DNA of 64,000 bases from Parapontixanthobacter aurantiacus (GTDB taxonomy: Bacteria > Pseudomonadota > Alphaproteobacteria > Sphingomonadales > Sphingomonadaceae): positions 1 through 64,000 of the forward strand of contig NZ_WTYW01000002.1 in assembly GCF_009827635.1 (NCBI RefSeq), given 5' to 3'. The translations under genes and the position numbers were made by a program. Of this stretch, positions 44,580 to 54,807 are shown piece after piece. The notes below the pieces were generated by a model. That model did not search any database. It had not been told where the DNA came from and saw only the letters and a list, made by a program, of their open reading frames with translations. Within the stretch, counting starts at the first letter, position 1, and every line of letters starts with the position of its first letter.

Positions 44580-46612
44580 TGGGCAAGCAAACCGGTTCTT
44601 CGCACGAGACGGTTCTGCCCCGCGAGATACGGATGCGCCGCGAGCGTGACGATGAAAGGGCGGCGGCTGAGGCCGACAAGGCTGCTCCCGCTGCCGAACA
44701 GCAGGAGCGCGCGAAACCTGCAAAGCAGGGCGAGAAAACCGTGAAGCAGCGGAAGGGCGCGCAGCGTGCGCCCAAGCCGATCCAGCCCGCCCTGCCGCTC
44801 GATGGAGGCAGGCGATCCGCGCGCGACCTGATGGTCAAGGATTTGCAGGAGCCGCCGCGGATGCTGACCGAAAAGGTCGCGCCCCTCGATCCTTCGCAGT
44901 CGCTGACCGTTGCGGACTTTCGCGCACCGCCCGCCAATCCGATCGAGGCCTTTACGCGCTTCGCCTATGGCCTCGGCGTATCGGGGCAGTTGCTCGCCGC
45001 GCCCTTCCGCAAGGCAGCAAAGCCGCGCCTCGTCGCGAATGTCGCGACCTCGCTTGCGGGCGACCGCTCGGCAGGTGTCGCCTTGCGCGCAGGGCATTTC
45101 CTCGTTTGCGGGCTCAAGGCCCCGATTAGCCAGGTCGCGATGGAATCCTCCTCGCGCCTGACGCCGCCCTTCCAGCGGGCGATCCACGGCTTCACCTGGC
45201 TGCGCGATCTCTCCAGCAGCGCGCCGTGCGAACAATGTGCCGCCCCTGCCCAGCGCGTTCTGAAGGCCTGGCTCGACGCCAATCGCGAGCATACGAAAGG
45301 CACGGCCTGGACAGTCGAGAATGCCGGACGCCGCCTGACGAACTGGCTCGTCTTTGCGCATATCCTGCTCACCGGCGCGAACGAGCGGGAGCGCGACCGC
45401 CTGCTGGCCGAGATGGAGCGGACCGCCCGCTGGCTCGACCGCAACGTCAAGGCGGCGGACGACAATCTCGGGCGGCTCGCCGGCTGGGTTGGCATCACGG
45501 CGGCGGGCCTCCTGATGGCGGAGGGCAAGGCGCGGCGGCTGTTCGGAGAAGCTGGCCTCGTGCGCGCCCTGGGCGATCTTGCAAGCGAGGACGGAGGCGT
45601 CTTGTCGCGCAGTCCGGTGGCGCAGATGGACGCAATCGCCATGCTCGTCGATCTTACCGCCGTCTATGCCGCGGCTGAGCGGGAAATGCCTCCCGCGATC
45701 GAAACGATGACGGCGCTGCTCGTCCCGCCGCTGCTCACCCTGCGCCATGGCGACGGCGGTCTCGGCAGTTGGCAGGGTGCCCCGGCGGTCACTGCGGAAA
45801 AGGTCGCCGCGCTGCTCGATGCGAGCGGTATTCGTGCCCGGCCCGGCAAGGACATGCGCCAATGGGGCTATCAGCTGGTCACGGCGCGCAAGGCAAACCT
45901 ACAATTCGATGCCGCCCCGCCGCCGTCCAGCCGCCATGCGCGCTTCGGTTGCGCATCGACGCTGGCCTTCGAGTTCTCGCACGCGGCAAGCCGGATCATC
46001 GTCAATTGCGGCGGAGCGGAATGTGCGGGCGGCCTCACCCCGGTTCGGATCGAACAAGGCCTGCGCGCGACGGCGGCCCATTCCACGCTGACGCTCGACG
46101 ATGCGAACTCGACCGCGATCCTCATCAAGGGGCAGATCGGCAAGGGCGTCGAGGAAGTCGATATCGCGCGCTCGACCGTCCGCCGGGGCGATACGGGCGC
46201 GACCAAGCTCGAGGCGAGCCATGACGGCTATGCCTCGCGCTACGGGCTCGTTCACAAGCGGATCCTGATGCTGCGCGACGATGGCGAGGAATTGCGCGGC
46301 GAGGACGTGCTCATTCCGTCGGGCAAGAAGGGCAAGCGCGGCAAGATCGGCTTCGCCATCCGGTTCCATCTTGCCCATGGCATCGAGGCAGGCCTGTCGG
46401 AGGACGGGCGCGGCGCGGGTCTTGCCCTGCCGGACGGCACCTACTGGCAGATGCGGTTCGGCAGCGACGGGGACGAAGGCGAATTGCAGATCGAGGAAAG
46501 CCTCTGGATCGACGGACAGGGGCGGCCCCATCCGACGCAGCAACTGGTAATCAGCGGGCTGATCTCGCGCGGCGGCGGGCGTTTCCCCTGGCTGTTCAAG
46601 AAAATGGGATGA
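44579..46612 (+). CDS. Heparinase II/III-like protein
   Basis: About 677 residues. A charged N-terminal extension (residues 1–90, rich in Lys/Glu) precedes an alpha/alpha toroid, with the heparinase II/III C-terminal beta-domain ([24 protein letters not shown], then [13 protein letters not shown]-type motif [14 protein letters not shown]). No clear signal peptide. Its start overlaps rpe and its stop overlaps purH by 4 bp. Although widespread with these neighbours in sphingomonads its physiological substrate is not known. Confidence 0.85.
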   Translation: MGKQTGSSHETVLPREIRMRRERDDERAAAEADKAAPAAEQQERAKPAKQGEKTVKQRKGAQRAPKPIQPALPLDGGRRSARDLMVKDLQEPPRMLTEKVAPLDPSQSLTVADFRAPPANPIEAFTRFAYGLGVSGQLLAAPFRKAAKPRLVANVATSLAGDRSAGVALRAGHFLVCGLKAPISQVAMESSSRLTPPFQRAIHGFTWLRDLSSSAPCEQCAAPAQRVLKAWLDANREHTKGTAWTVENAGRRLTNWLVFAHILLTGANERERDRLLAEMERTARWLDRNVKAADDNLGRLAGWVGITAAGLLMAEGKARRLFGEAGLVRALGDLASEDGGVLSRSPVAQMDAIAMLVDLTAVYAAAEREMPPAIETMTALLVPPLLTLRHGDGGLGSWQGAPAVTAEKVAALLDASGIRARPGKDMRQWGYQLVTARKANLQFDAAPPPSSRHARFGCASTLAFEFSHAASRIIVNCGGAECAGGLTPVRIEQGLRATAAHSTLTLDDANSTAILIKGQIGKGVEEVDIARSTVRRGDTGATKLEASHDGYASRYGLVHKRILMLRDDGEELRGEDVLIPSGKKGKRGKIGFAIRFHLAHGIEAGLSEDGRGAGLALPDGTYWQMRFGSDGDEGELQIEESLWIDGQGRPHPTQQLVISGLISRGGGRFPWLFKKMG

Positions 46613-48207
46613 GTGACGTGAACGACGTAACCGTAAAGCGGGCGCTGCTGTCCGTTTCCGACAAGACGGGCCTCGTCGAACTCGGCAAATCGCTCGCGGA
46701 TCACGGTGTCGAACTCGTATCAACGGGCGGCACGGCGAAGGCGTTGCGCGAGGCGGGCCTTGCCGTGAAGGACGTGTCGGAGATCACCGGCTTTCCCGAA
46801 ATGATGGACGGACGGGTGAAGACGCTGCACCCGATGGTGCATGGCGGCCTGCTCGCCGTGCGCGACGACCCCGAACACGCGGCCGCGATGGACGCGCACG
46901 GCATCGGGGCAATCGATCTGGTGGTGGTCAATCTCTACCCGTTCGAGGATACCGTGGCGAAGGGTGCGGAGCGGGCCGAAATCATCGAGAATATCGACAT
47001 CGGCGGACCGAGCATGGTGCGCAGCGCGGCGAAGAACCACGCCTATGTGACGATCGTCACCGATCCGGCCGATTACGATGCGCTGGCCGCTGAACTCGGC
47101 GAGCGGTCGGGCGCAACCTCGTCCGAATTCCGCAAGCGCATGGCGGCGAAGGCCTTTGCCGCGACCGCCGCCTACGATGCCGCGATCAGCCAGTGGTTCG
47201 CCTATGCCGATCAGGGCGAGACATTCCCCGAGCGGCGCGCGATGGCCTCGCGCCTTCATTCCTCCCTGCGCTATGGCGAGAACCCGCACCAGAAGGCAGC
47301 GCTCTACGTTCCGCAGCGGGTCCTTTCGCCCGGACTGCCGCAAGCCGAGCAGGTGCAGGGCAAGGAACTCAGCTACAACAATTACAATGACGCCAATGCA
47401 GCGCTCGAACTGGCCGGGGAATTTTCAGGGGGCGAGCCGGCCATCGTCATCGTGAAGCACGCCAATCCCTGCGGCGTGGCGCAAGCGGAAACGCTGCTGG
47501 AGGCATGGGAAGCGGCGCTCGCCTGCGACAGCGTATCGGCATTCGGCGGGATCGTCGCGGCAAACCGTCCGCTCGACGGACCCACGGCAGAAGCGATCTG
47601 CAAGATTTTCACCGAAGTCGTGGTCGCGCCCGGCGCGGATGACGACGCCCGCGCCGCTTTCGCGAAGAAGAAGAACCTGCGCCTGCTCATCACGGACGGC
47701 CTGCCCGACCCCCGCCGTCCGGGCATCAGCCAGGTTGTCATTGCGGGCGGGCTGCTCGTTCAGACGCGCGACAACGGTGCGATTGCGGCAGAGGACCTGA
47801 AGGTCGTGACCGAGCGCGAGCCGACCGAGCAGGAGTTGAAGGACTGCCTGTTCGCCTGGACCGTGGCGCGGCACGTGAAGTCGAACGCAATCGTCTATGC
47901 CAAGGACGGTACGACCGCCGGCATCGGCGCAGGGCAGATGAACCGGCGCGACAGTTCGCGCATCGCTGCGATGAAGGCGGCGGAAGCAGCCGAGACCTAT
48001 GGCTGGTCCGAGCCGCGCACGAAAGGCAGCGCGGTCGCCTCCGATGCGTTCTTCCCCTTTGCCGACGGATTGCTTGCCGCCGCGGAGGCCGGGGCGACGG
48101 CGGTCATCCAGCCGGGCGGTTCGATCCGCGACGACGAGGTGATCGCGGCAGCCAACGAGGCGGGTCTCGCCATGGTCTTTACCGGAATGCGCCACTTCCG
48201 CCATTGA
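46609..48207 (+). CDS. purH: Bifunctional AICAR formyltransferase/IMP cyclohydrolase
   Basis: A 532-residue PurH of normal length: IMP cyclohydrolase domain ([19 protein letters not shown] … [16 protein letters not shown]) and AICAR transformylase domain ([38 protein letters not shown]). It performs the last two steps of IMP synthesis. It overlaps the heparinase gene by 4 bp (ATGA). Confidence 0.97.
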   Translation: MSDVNDVTVKRALLSVSDKTGLVELGKSLADHGVELVSTGGTAKALREAGLAVKDVSEITGFPEMMDGRVKTLHPMVHGGLLAVRDDPEHAAAMDAHGIGAIDLVVVNLYPFEDTVAKGAERAEIIENIDIGGPSMVRSAAKNHAYVTIVTDPADYDALAAELGERSGATSSEFRKRMAAKAFAATAAYDAAISQWFAYADQGETFPERRAMASRLHSSLRYGENPHQKAALYVPQRVLSPGLPQAEQVQGKELSYNNYNDANAALELAGEFSGGEPAIVIVKHANPCGVAQAETLLEAWEAALACDSVSAFGGIVAANRPLDGPTAEAICKIFTEVVVAPGADDDARAAFAKKKNLRLLITDGLPDPRRPGISQVVIAGGLLVQTRDNGAIAAEDLKVVTEREPTEQELKDCLFAWTVARHVKSNAIVYAKDGTTAGIGAGQMNRRDSSRIAAMKAAEAAETYGWSEPRTKGSAVASDAFFPFADGLLAAAEAGATAVIQPGGSIRDDEVIAAANEAGLAMVFTGMRHFRH

Positions 48208-48417
48208 TCGGCGCAACGCGCGCACCCATCTTCCTGTTACGGCTGCGTTTCGACAATCGTCGCGAGCGTCGTCAGCGGCTTCATCGTGAGCCAGGTCACG
48301 GCGCGTATGCCGAACGTCATCTAAACAGCGCGTTCACCATCTCGAAAGAGGATGCGTGTTAAACAATAGCAATAACGCAACCGGAAAATTGAATCCAAAG
48401 AGCAGAAAGTTTCGCCC

Positions 48418-48555
48418 ATGTCCTTCCTCACATCAGATCTGAGCCGCAAGTTCGGCTTCGGCTTCCTCCTCGGCGGCATCGCAGTTCTCGTGACGGGTGA
48501 CTTCGGGTTGAGCGGCGACGCCATCGCACAGGCGATCGCTACGATCCTTCCGTGA
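48418..48555 (+). CDS. 45-aa membrane microprotein coupled to MsrA
   Basis: A 45-codon frame MSFLTSDLSRKFGFGFLLGG… with one hydrophobic segment (residues 13–27) and a C-terminal amphipathic helix (GDAIAQAIATIL). Its stop TGA overlaps the GTG start of msrA (GTGA), so MsrA translation may depend on it. A GCAGAAAG lies upstream. No function known; the reading frame could also be chance, but the coupling and hydrophobic pattern argue for a real gene. Confidence 0.45.
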   Translation: MSFLTSDLSRKFGFGFLLGGIAVLVTGDFGLSGDAIAQAIATILP

Positions 48556-49241
48556 TAGCACGCAAGACGGCACTTCTTTCCGCGCTCGCGGCAGCATCGC
48601 TCGCCCTTTCGGGATGCAGCGACATGGCGCTCGCTGCCGAGCAGGCGGTCGAGGCACCTGCCGCGAAACGCAAGGCATCCGAGGGGGCCGGGCTCAAAAC
48701 GGCGATCTTCGCGGGCGGCTGTTTCTGGGGTGTCGAGGCCGTGTTCAGCCATGTCGACGGGGTGAAGAGCGCGGTTTCAGGCTATCACGGCGGCACGAAG
48801 CGGCAGGCATCCTACAGCCTCGTCTCGTCCGGCATGACCGACCATGTCGAGGCGGTAAAGGTTACCTACGATCCCAAGCTCGTGCGGTATGATGAACTGT
48901 TGCAGATCTTCTTTTCGGTCGTGGCCGATCCGACGCTAAAGAACCGGCAGGGCCCCGATCGCGGCGCGCATTACAATGCGGAACTTGTGCCGCTGAGTGC
49001 GGAACAGCGGGCAGTCGCCGCGGCCTATCTCACGCAGATGAAAGCGTCGGGCGTCTGGAAGAAGCCGATCGTGACCTCTATCGGGCCTGCCAGGACCTTT
49101 TACGCGGCGGAAGACTATCATCAGGATTTCGCGGCCAAGAACCCGCGCCACGGATACATCCAGCGCTGGGACAAGCCCAAGATCGCCTCGCTGAAGGCGA
49201 TGTATCCCGAACATTACCGCGCCGCTTTCGTTCGCAACTGA
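48552..49241 (+). CDS. msrA: Lipoprotein-type methionine sulfoxide reductase A
   Basis: A 229-residue MsrA with a lipoprotein signal (LAAASLALSGCSD, lipobox LSGC), so the enzyme is probably membrane-anchored in the periplasm. Catalytic Cys in GGCFWG, followed by VSGYHGG and the YHQDF segment. GTG start 48552 overlaps the upstream microprotein stop. A second, exported MsrB lies at 59661, giving a periplasmic repair pair for both sulfoxide stereoisomers. Confidence 0.92.
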   Translation: MIARKTALLSALAAASLALSGCSDMALAAEQAVEAPAAKRKASEGAGLKTAIFAGGCFWGVEAVFSHVDGVKSAVSGYHGGTKRQASYSLVSSGMTDHVEAVKVTYDPKLVRYDELLQIFFSVVADPTLKNRQGPDRGAHYNAELVPLSAEQRAVAAAYLTQMKASGVWKKPIVTSIGPARTFYAAEDYHQDFAAKNPRHGYIQRWDKPKIASLKAMYPEHYRAAFVRN

Positions 49242-49310
49242 CCGCTTGGTCTGGCTCCCCGCGGTTGCCCCCGGCTTGAAGGGTGAGGCCCGCAGGCTTA
49301 TTGTTCTGCC

Positions 49311-49769
49311 ATGAACGCTCATTCGCATGAAGAACACACCGGCACCGACCTCGTCGCCGCGGCTCGCGGCAGCCTGATCGAGGCGGGCGAGCAGTGGACC
49401 GGGATGCGCCAGTCCGTGTTCGAGGAACTCGCGCGGACCGAGCGCCCGGCCTCGGCCTACGACATTGCCGACAACCTGTCGAAGTCGCGTGGCAAGCGGG
49501 TCGCGCCGAACAGCGTCTATCGCATCCTCGACCTGTTCGTGCGGACCAATCTCGCCAACCGGATCGAGAGCGCGAACGCCTATCTCGTCAACACGCATCC
49601 GGGATGCCGCCACGACTGTATCTTCCTCATCTGCGACGAATGCGGCGCGGCCAGTCATTTCGACGACGACAAGCTGACCAACGCATTGCGCGACAGTGGC
49701 CGGGCCGAGGGGTTCAGCGACGTTCGCCCGGTCGTCGAATTGCGCGGGATTTGCAGCGACTGCGCCTGA
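49311..49769 (+). CDS. zur: Fur-family regulator, Zur-like
   Basis: A 152-residue Fur-family protein: winged helix (GMRQSVFEELARTERPASAYDIADNLSKSRGKRVAPNSVYRILDLF), then metal-binding HPGCRHDCIFLICDECGAASHF and a C-terminal CSDC pair, giving the CxxC structural-zinc motifs typical of Zur. It would repress zinc-uptake genes when zinc is present. Zur rather than Fur or PerR is inferred from motif and length. Confidence 0.8.
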   Translation: MNAHSHEEHTGTDLVAAARGSLIEAGEQWTGMRQSVFEELARTERPASAYDIADNLSKSRGKRVAPNSVYRILDLFVRTNLANRIESANAYLVNTHPGCRHDCIFLICDECGAASHFDDDKLTNALRDSGRAEGFSDVRPVVELRGICSDCA

Positions 49770-49832
49770 CGCCGCGCACCCTCGCCTTTCGTTCATCGAC
49801 AACGAAGCACGGGGCGGCTATGCCCGTTGCCC

Positions 49833-51767
49833 ATGAACAACCGACCGGATACGCCCCTTCTCGACACCGTCGATACCCCGCATGACCTGCGCAAACTGAA
49901 GAAGAACCAGCTGCGCCAGCTCTCTGACGAGCTGCGGGCCGAGATGATCGATGCGGTCGGCTCGACCGGCGGGCATCTCGGATCGGGGCTGGGCGTGGTC
50001 GAACTGACGGCGGCGATCCATTATGTGTTCGATACGCCCGAGGACAAGCTGATCTTCGATGTCGGCCACCAGGCCTATCCGCACAAGATCCTGACCGGCA
50101 GGCGCGATCGCATCCGCACCCTGCGGCAGGGCGGCGGCCTGTCGGGCTTCACCAAGCGCAGCGAGAGCGAATACGATCCGTTCGGCGCAGCGCACAGCTC
50201 GACCTCGATCTCGGCAGGGCTGGGCTTTGCCATCGCGAACAAGCTTAACGACAAGCCGGGCAAGGCGATCGCGGTCATCGGCGACGGCGCGATGAGCGCT
50301 GGGATGGCCTATGAGGCGATGAACAATGCGGAACAGGCGGGCAACCGCCTCGTCGTGATCCTCAACGACAACGACATGTCGATCGCCCCGCCGGTCGGCG
50401 GGCTCTCGGCCTATCTCGCGCGGATGGTGTCCTCCAGCGAGTATCTCGGCCTCAGGAGCCTCGCGAGCAAGGTCGCCCGCAAGCTGAGCCGCAAGGTCTG
50501 GAACGGCCTCGAAAAGGCCGAGGAATACACCCGCGGCATGGTGACGGGCGGGACGTTGTTCGAAGAGCTCGGCTTTTATTATGTCGGGCCGATCGACGGG
50601 CACAATCTCGACCACCTCATTCCGGTCCTCGAAAATGTGCGCGACAGCGAGCAGGGGCCGGTGCTGGTCCATGTCGTCACGCAAAAGGGCAAGGGCTACG
50701 AACCCGCCGAAGCCAGCGCCGACAAATATCACGGGGTCGCCAAGTTCGACGTCGTCACCGGCAAGCAGAAGAAATCTTCGGGCGGTCCGCCCAATTACCA
50801 GAACGTCTTCGGAGAGACGCTGGCGAAGCTTGCTGAGACCGACAAGCGCATCTGCGCCATCACCGCCGCCATGCCGAGCGGCACGGGCGTCGACAAGTTC
50901 GCGGCAGCGCATCCCGACCGCGCCTTCGACGTCGGCATTGCCGAACAGCACGGCGTGACTTTCGCCGCGGGCCTCGCCGCACAGGGAATGCGGCCCTTCG
51001 CCGCGATCTACTCGACCTTCCTCCAGCGCGCCTACGACCAAGTTGTCCATGACGTCGCGATCCAGAACCTGCCGGTCCGCTTCGCCATCGACCGAGCGGG
51101 GCTCGTCGGGGCGGACGGCGCGACCCATGCGGGAAGCTTCGACGTTACCTACCTCGCGACGCTACCGAATTTCGTGGTCATGGCGGCAGCGGACGAGGCG
51201 GAGCTCGTCCATATGACCTACACGGCGGCGGAATATGACGAAGGGCCGATCGCCTTTCGCTATCCGCGCGGCGCGGGCACAGGCGTTCCCCTGCCCGAAA
51301 CGCCCGAAAAGCTGGAGATTGGCAAGGGCCGGATCGTCCATCCGAAGGAAGGGATGGGCAAGAAGGTCGCCATTCTCTCGCTCGGCACCCGCCTTGCCGA
51401 AGCCGAGAAGGCGGCGGAAGAATTGGAGGCCAAGGGCTTGTCGACGACCGTCGCCGACATGCGCTTTGCCAAGCCGCTCGACACCGAACTGATCGACCGG
51501 CTGATGCGCAGCCATGAAGTGGTCGTCACGATCGAGGAAGCGGCGATCGGCGGGCTTGGCGCACACGTTCTTACCTATGCAAGCGATACCGGGCTGACCG
51601 ATGCGGGCCTCAAGGTGCGGACGATGCGCCTGCCCGACCTGTTCCAGGATCACGACGATCCGGCGAAGCAGTATGACGAGGCCGGGCTCAACGCGCCCCA
51701 TATTGTCGAGACCGTACTGAAGGCGCTGCGGCATAATTCCGCCGGCGTCGAAGAAGCGCGCGCCTGA
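49833..51767 (+). CDS. dxs: 1-deoxy-D-xylulose-5-phosphate synthase
   Basis: A 644-residue thiamine-diphosphate enzyme: [32 protein letters not shown] … [13 protein letters not shown] (TPP and Mg2+ motif), and the transketolase-like [18 protein letters not shown]. First step of the MEP isoprenoid pathway, joining pyruvate and glyceraldehyde-3-P. ATG 49833 chosen over TTG 49827. A hairpin at 51866–51887 lies downstream. Confidence 0.97.
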   Translation: MNNRPDTPLLDTVDTPHDLRKLKKNQLRQLSDELRAEMIDAVGSTGGHLGSGLGVVELTAAIHYVFDTPEDKLIFDVGHQAYPHKILTGRRDRIRTLRQGGGLSGFTKRSESEYDPFGAAHSSTSISAGLGFAIANKLNDKPGKAIAVIGDGAMSAGMAYEAMNNAEQAGNRLVVILNDNDMSIAPPVGGLSAYLARMVSSSEYLGLRSLASKVARKLSRKVWNGLEKAEEYTRGMVTGGTLFEELGFYYVGPIDGHNLDHLIPVLENVRDSEQGPVLVHVVTQKGKGYEPAEASADKYHGVAKFDVVTGKQKKSSGGPPNYQNVFGETLAKLAETDKRICAITAAMPSGTGVDKFAAAHPDRAFDVGIAEQHGVTFAAGLAAQGMRPFAAIYSTFLQRAYDQVVHDVAIQNLPVRFAIDRAGLVGADGATHAGSFDVTYLATLPNFVVMAAADEAELVHMTYTAAEYDEGPIAFRYPRGAGTGVPLPETPEKLEIGKGRIVHPKEGMGKKVAILSLGTRLAEAEKAAEELEAKGLSTTVADMRFAKPLDTELIDRLMRSHEVVVTIEEAAIGGLGAHVLTYASDTGLTDAGLKVRTMRLPDLFQDHDDPAKQYDEAGLNAPHIVETVLKALRHNSAGVEEARA

Positions 51768-51823
51768 TCGAAAGGGGGAGCCATCGCCCCTCCGTCGTCA
51801 AAATCAAACGCCAGACAAGAAAA

Positions 51824-51887
51824 GGGCGGCCCCGTCGCAAAGACAGGTGCCGCCCCAATTCTCAGCCGGTCGGACGATGCCGACCGG
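51824..51887. terminator. Hairpins between convergent dxs and lipoprotein genes
   Basis: A perfect 8-bp stem CCGGTCGG/CCGACCGG (51866–51873, 51880–51887) with a 6-nt loop, preceded by a second stem GGGCGGC/GCCGCCC (51824–51830, 51849–51855). Neither has a U-run, so a bidirectional terminator is likely but not certain. Confidence 0.55.
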
Positions 51888-51902
51888 TTAACGCCTGTCG
51901 GC

Positions 51903-52151
51903 TTATTCGACGGCGTCTTCAGCCGCGTCGCCAGCTTCGCCCATGGCGTCGGCTTCGGCGTCGAGGACTTCTTCCTGTACTTCGTCGCCCTGCGCTTCGG
52001 CAAGGTCGGCTTGCTCTTCGAGCAGGTCTTCCTGCGATTCGTAGCTCTGCTCGACGAAATCTTCCTGAGCTTCCTGTTCGCTTTCGGCGCAGGCACCAAG
52101 CCCGGCCAGTGCGACTGCGGATGCGGCTGCGGTAATCAGTCTGAACTTCAT
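51903..52151 (-). CDS. Small acidic lipoprotein
   Basis: 82 residues. Signal peptide with lipobox (ITAAASAVALAGLGACAES), mature part almost only Glu/Asp/Ala/Gln in a helical repeat (EDFVEQSYESQEDLLEEQADLAEAQ). Such small periplasmic lipoproteins are common in sphingomonads; function unknown. ATG 52151 has GAGGGG upstream. An extension to 52232 would destroy the signal peptide. Confidence 0.7.
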   Translation of the reverse strand: MKFRLITAAASAVALAGLGACAESEQEAQEDFVEQSYESQEDLLEEQADLAEAQGDEVQEEVLDAEADAMGEAGDAAEDAVE

Positions 52152-52275
52152 GATGTGCCCCTCTTCTTTGCTAGGTTGAGCGCGAGCGCTTGTGAACCCT
52201 GCGCGCCGGACAGTCAAACGCCGTATTCGCATGCGAATCGGAAAGATCGCCGGGTGGGGAGAGGCGTCTCATCGT

Positions 52276-53418
52276 TCAGCAGCCACCGGCGCTGTCGAAG
52301 CGAACATCGTGGTTGACGGACGGCTCCACGAGATAGGGCCGCCCCGTATCCACCCGATTACCGTCAATCGCCGCGGTATCTACATTTTCCAGCCATAGCC
52401 CGCGCGAGAAGCGCCGAGCGTCGTTCTGGCAGATGCGCACCCCGGAAAAGTTCCGCTGACCCTTACCGTGATCGTCGGTCAGTCTTATCGCGGTCGTCTT
52501 TTCGGCAGCGCCGCCGTCCAGCGAATTCCCGTTTATCGACACTTGCGAGAAGCCGTTGCGGGATGCCCGCAGGAAGATACCGTAGCCGAAACGTGACGTC
52601 AGGCCGTCGATACGATTGTCGATAATTCTGATATTGTTGAATTTCCCGCCATCGGCGTAAGGCTGATCCGGGCCGATAAAAATGCCGATGCTGGAAGAGT
52701 TTCGGATATCATTGTCACGTATCTCGATATCGTCGAACACGGCACTGTCCGAGAGCGTGGAAAGCCCGATGCCGTTGGCCGTGGCGCCAATCACCGTATT
52801 TTCGGAAAGCCTTAGCCGACTAACCCCCGCCCCGCCACCGGCGGTCAACTGCAGCCTGCCGCGCACCTCGTTGTTCGAGATCGTGACATTTCTGCTGGGA
52901 CTGTCCTCTGCCGATAGCTCGACGGCCCAGCGGTCTCCTCCGACACCCGTCGGGTTTCGGTCGGAGAAGCAATTTCGCTCGATTACGATATTTTGCGAAC
53001 CGGCCCCCCTGAAGCCTATCGCACGATAGAATTCCGGGGCTCCGGAATATTCGAAGGTCATCCCGCGCAGGCTTGCATCGGACGTACCGTCGAGTTCGAA
53101 CATCATCTGACCACGCGAACCAGCGCTCCGTTTCAGAACCGTGCGGCCACATCCTGCACCGACAAGATCGACCCCTGAAACATAGGACATCTGCGCCGCG
53201 ATAAGATATTCGCCCTGCGGCAAGACGACCTCGTTAAAACCTCGGTCGCGCGCGTATCGCAGGGCAGCAACGATCGCCTCGTCATCCGCCCTGCCGTCGC
53301 CCGGAACTGCGCCGAAATCCAATACGGAAACCGGTCGCTCCTGTGCCGCGACGAAGGTGCCAGACAGCATCATCAATACCGGCGCGAACCATCTTACCAC
53401 TGCACTGCTCCTCATCAT
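52276..53418 (-). CDS. Exported right-handed beta-helix protein
   Basis: About 380 residues. Sec signal peptide (MMRSSAVVRWFAPVLMMLSGTFVAAQ), then a pectate-lyase-superfamily start (VSVLDFGAVPGDGRADDEAIVAAL) and parallel beta-helix repeats with many Asn/Asp turns (NNEVRG, NDIRNSSSIGIFIG, NRIDGLTSRFGYG, NSLDGG). Probably a polysaccharide-binding or -cleaving enzyme. Reading frames upstream of 53418 lack a signal peptide. Confidence 0.75.
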   Translation of the reverse strand: MMRSSAVVRWFAPVLMMLSGTFVAAQERPVSVLDFGAVPGDGRADDEAIVAALRYARDRGFNEVVLPQGEYLIAAQMSYVSGVDLVGAGCGRTVLKRSAGSRGQMMFELDGTSDASLRGMTFEYSGAPEFYRAIGFRGAGSQNIVIERNCFSDRNPTGVGGDRWAVELSAEDSPSRNVTISNNEVRGRLQLTAGGGAGVSRLRLSENTVIGATANGIGLSTLSDSAVFDDIEIRDNDIRNSSSIGIFIGPDQPYADGGKFNNIRIIDNRIDGLTSRFGYGIFLRASRNGFSQVSINGNSLDGGAAEKTTAIRLTDDHGKGQRNFSGVRICQNDARRFSRGLWLENVDTAAIDGNRVDTGRPYLVEPSVNHDVRFDSAGGC

Positions 53419-53577
53419 GTGTCTTTCATGCTTTGCCGGACATTTATCGTGGCTGACCTTTCGGGGGCGAATCTCGAACCAGTCGACCGGAATGCTCCTA
53501 TCCGGTACGCCACGAGACAAGGCCAGCACCCTTCGGTCTTGACCCGAACATCGCGCGCGGACAAACCCTCACCCGCA

Positions 53578-54807
53578 ATGGATAGGGCAGACGTTCTCAT
53601 CGTGGGTTCGGGGCATGGCGGCACTCAGGTGGCCATCGCCCTGCGTCAGAACGGGCATACCGATTCGATCCTGATGCTCACGCGGGAGCGCAGCCTTCCT
53701 TACGAACGGCCTCCGCTGTCCAAGGAATATCTGGCGGGCGAGAAATCCTTCGAGCGTATCCGGGTGCGGCCCGAATCGTTCTGGGAAGAGCGCGACATCG
53801 TCATTCGCACCGGTACGAACGTCTCGGCCATCGATCCCTTCGCGAAGGAGGCGGTGCTCGGCGACGGCAGCCGCATGGCCTATCGCAAGCTCGTCTGGGC
53901 GGCCGGTGGCGAGGCGCGACGCCTCTCGATACCGGGTGCCGATCTCGAAGGCATACATACCGTGCGGACCATCGAGGACGTCGACGCGATCCGGTCTGAC
54001 ATCGCCAATGGCGCATCGCGGGCCGTCGTCATCGGCGGCGGCTATATCGGGCTCGAGGCGGCGGCGGTGCTGCGCTCGCTCGGCTGCGAGGTATTCGTAG
54101 TCGAATCGCGCAACCGCCTGTTGTCGCGCGTGGCCGGACAGGATCTCTCCGACTTCTTCCTTGCCGAACATCGCGCGCAGGGCGTCGCGTTCCATCTCGG
54201 GGCGGAGGTCGCGAGCATCGAGGAAGGCTCGGGCGGCCGCGTCGCAGCCGTTACGCTTGCCGACGGCACCGTGCTGCCCTGCGATTTCGTCGTCACGGGC
54301 ATTGGCATCGTGCCGAGCGTCGGCGCGCTGATCGCCGCAGGCGCGGTCGGGGCGAACGGGGTCGACGTGGACGAGTTCTGCCGCACCTCGCTCGACGACA
54401 TCTACGCCATCGGCGACTGTGCCGCCCATGTGAACTCCTATGCCAACGGCGCGGTCATCCGGCTCGAATCGGTCCAGAACGCGCATGACATGGCGGCCAC
54501 CGTGGCGCGAGCGATCTGCGGCACGAAGACGCCTTACGAGGCGCTTCCGTGGTTCTGGTCGAACCAGTATGACCTGCGCCTGCAGACGGTCGGCATCGCG
54601 GCGGATTTCGATACGACCGTGGTGCGGGGCGACCCGGCCGCGCGCAAGTTCTCGGTCGTCTATCTGCGCGAGGGGCAGGTCATTGCGCTCGACTGCGTGA
54701 ACAATACCCGCGACTATGCGCAGGGGCGCAAGCTGGTCGAGGCGGGGGTGCAAATCGCCCCCGAAACGCTGGCCGATGCGGATATTCCGCTCAAGGAGAT
54801 GCTGTAA
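53578..54807 (+). CDS. Ferredoxin reductase of P450/oxygenase type
   Basis: About 409 residues with GSGHGGTQVAIAL (FAD), YERPPLSKEYLAGEK, VVIGGGYIGLEAAAVL (NAD) and IYAIGDCAAHVNSYANG. It resembles putidaredoxin reductase and may serve the CYP153-like P450 at 58261, although no [2Fe-2S] partner gene is seen between them. A possible ATG at 53419 would add 53 residues without a family match. Its 3' end overlaps the convergent queG by 17 bp. Confidence 0.85.
   Translation: MDRADVLIVGSGHGGTQVAIALRQNGHTDSILMLTRERSLPYERPPLSKEYLAGEKSFERIRVRPESFWEERDIVIRTGTNVSAIDPFAKEAVLGDGSRMAYRKLVWAAGGEARRLSIPGADLEGIHTVRTIEDVDAIRSDIANGASRAVVIGGGYIGLEAAAVLRSLGCEVFVVESRNRLLSRVAGQDLSDFFLAEHRAQGVAFHLGAEVASIEEGSGGRVAAVTLADGTVLPCDFVVTGIGIVPSVGALIAAGAVGANGVDVDEFCRTSLDDIYAIGDCAAHVNSYANGAVIRLESVQNAHDMAATVARAICGTKTPYEALPWFWSNQYDLRLQTVGIAADFDTTVVRGDPAARKFSVVYLREGQVIALDCVNNTRDYAQGRKLVEAGVQIAPETLADADIPLKEML

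Noticed and set aside
53455-53545. GGTTCGA-like T-loop string on the minus strand, possible tRNA
   Set aside because: The flanking bases do not form a T-stem or a 7-bp acceptor stem.
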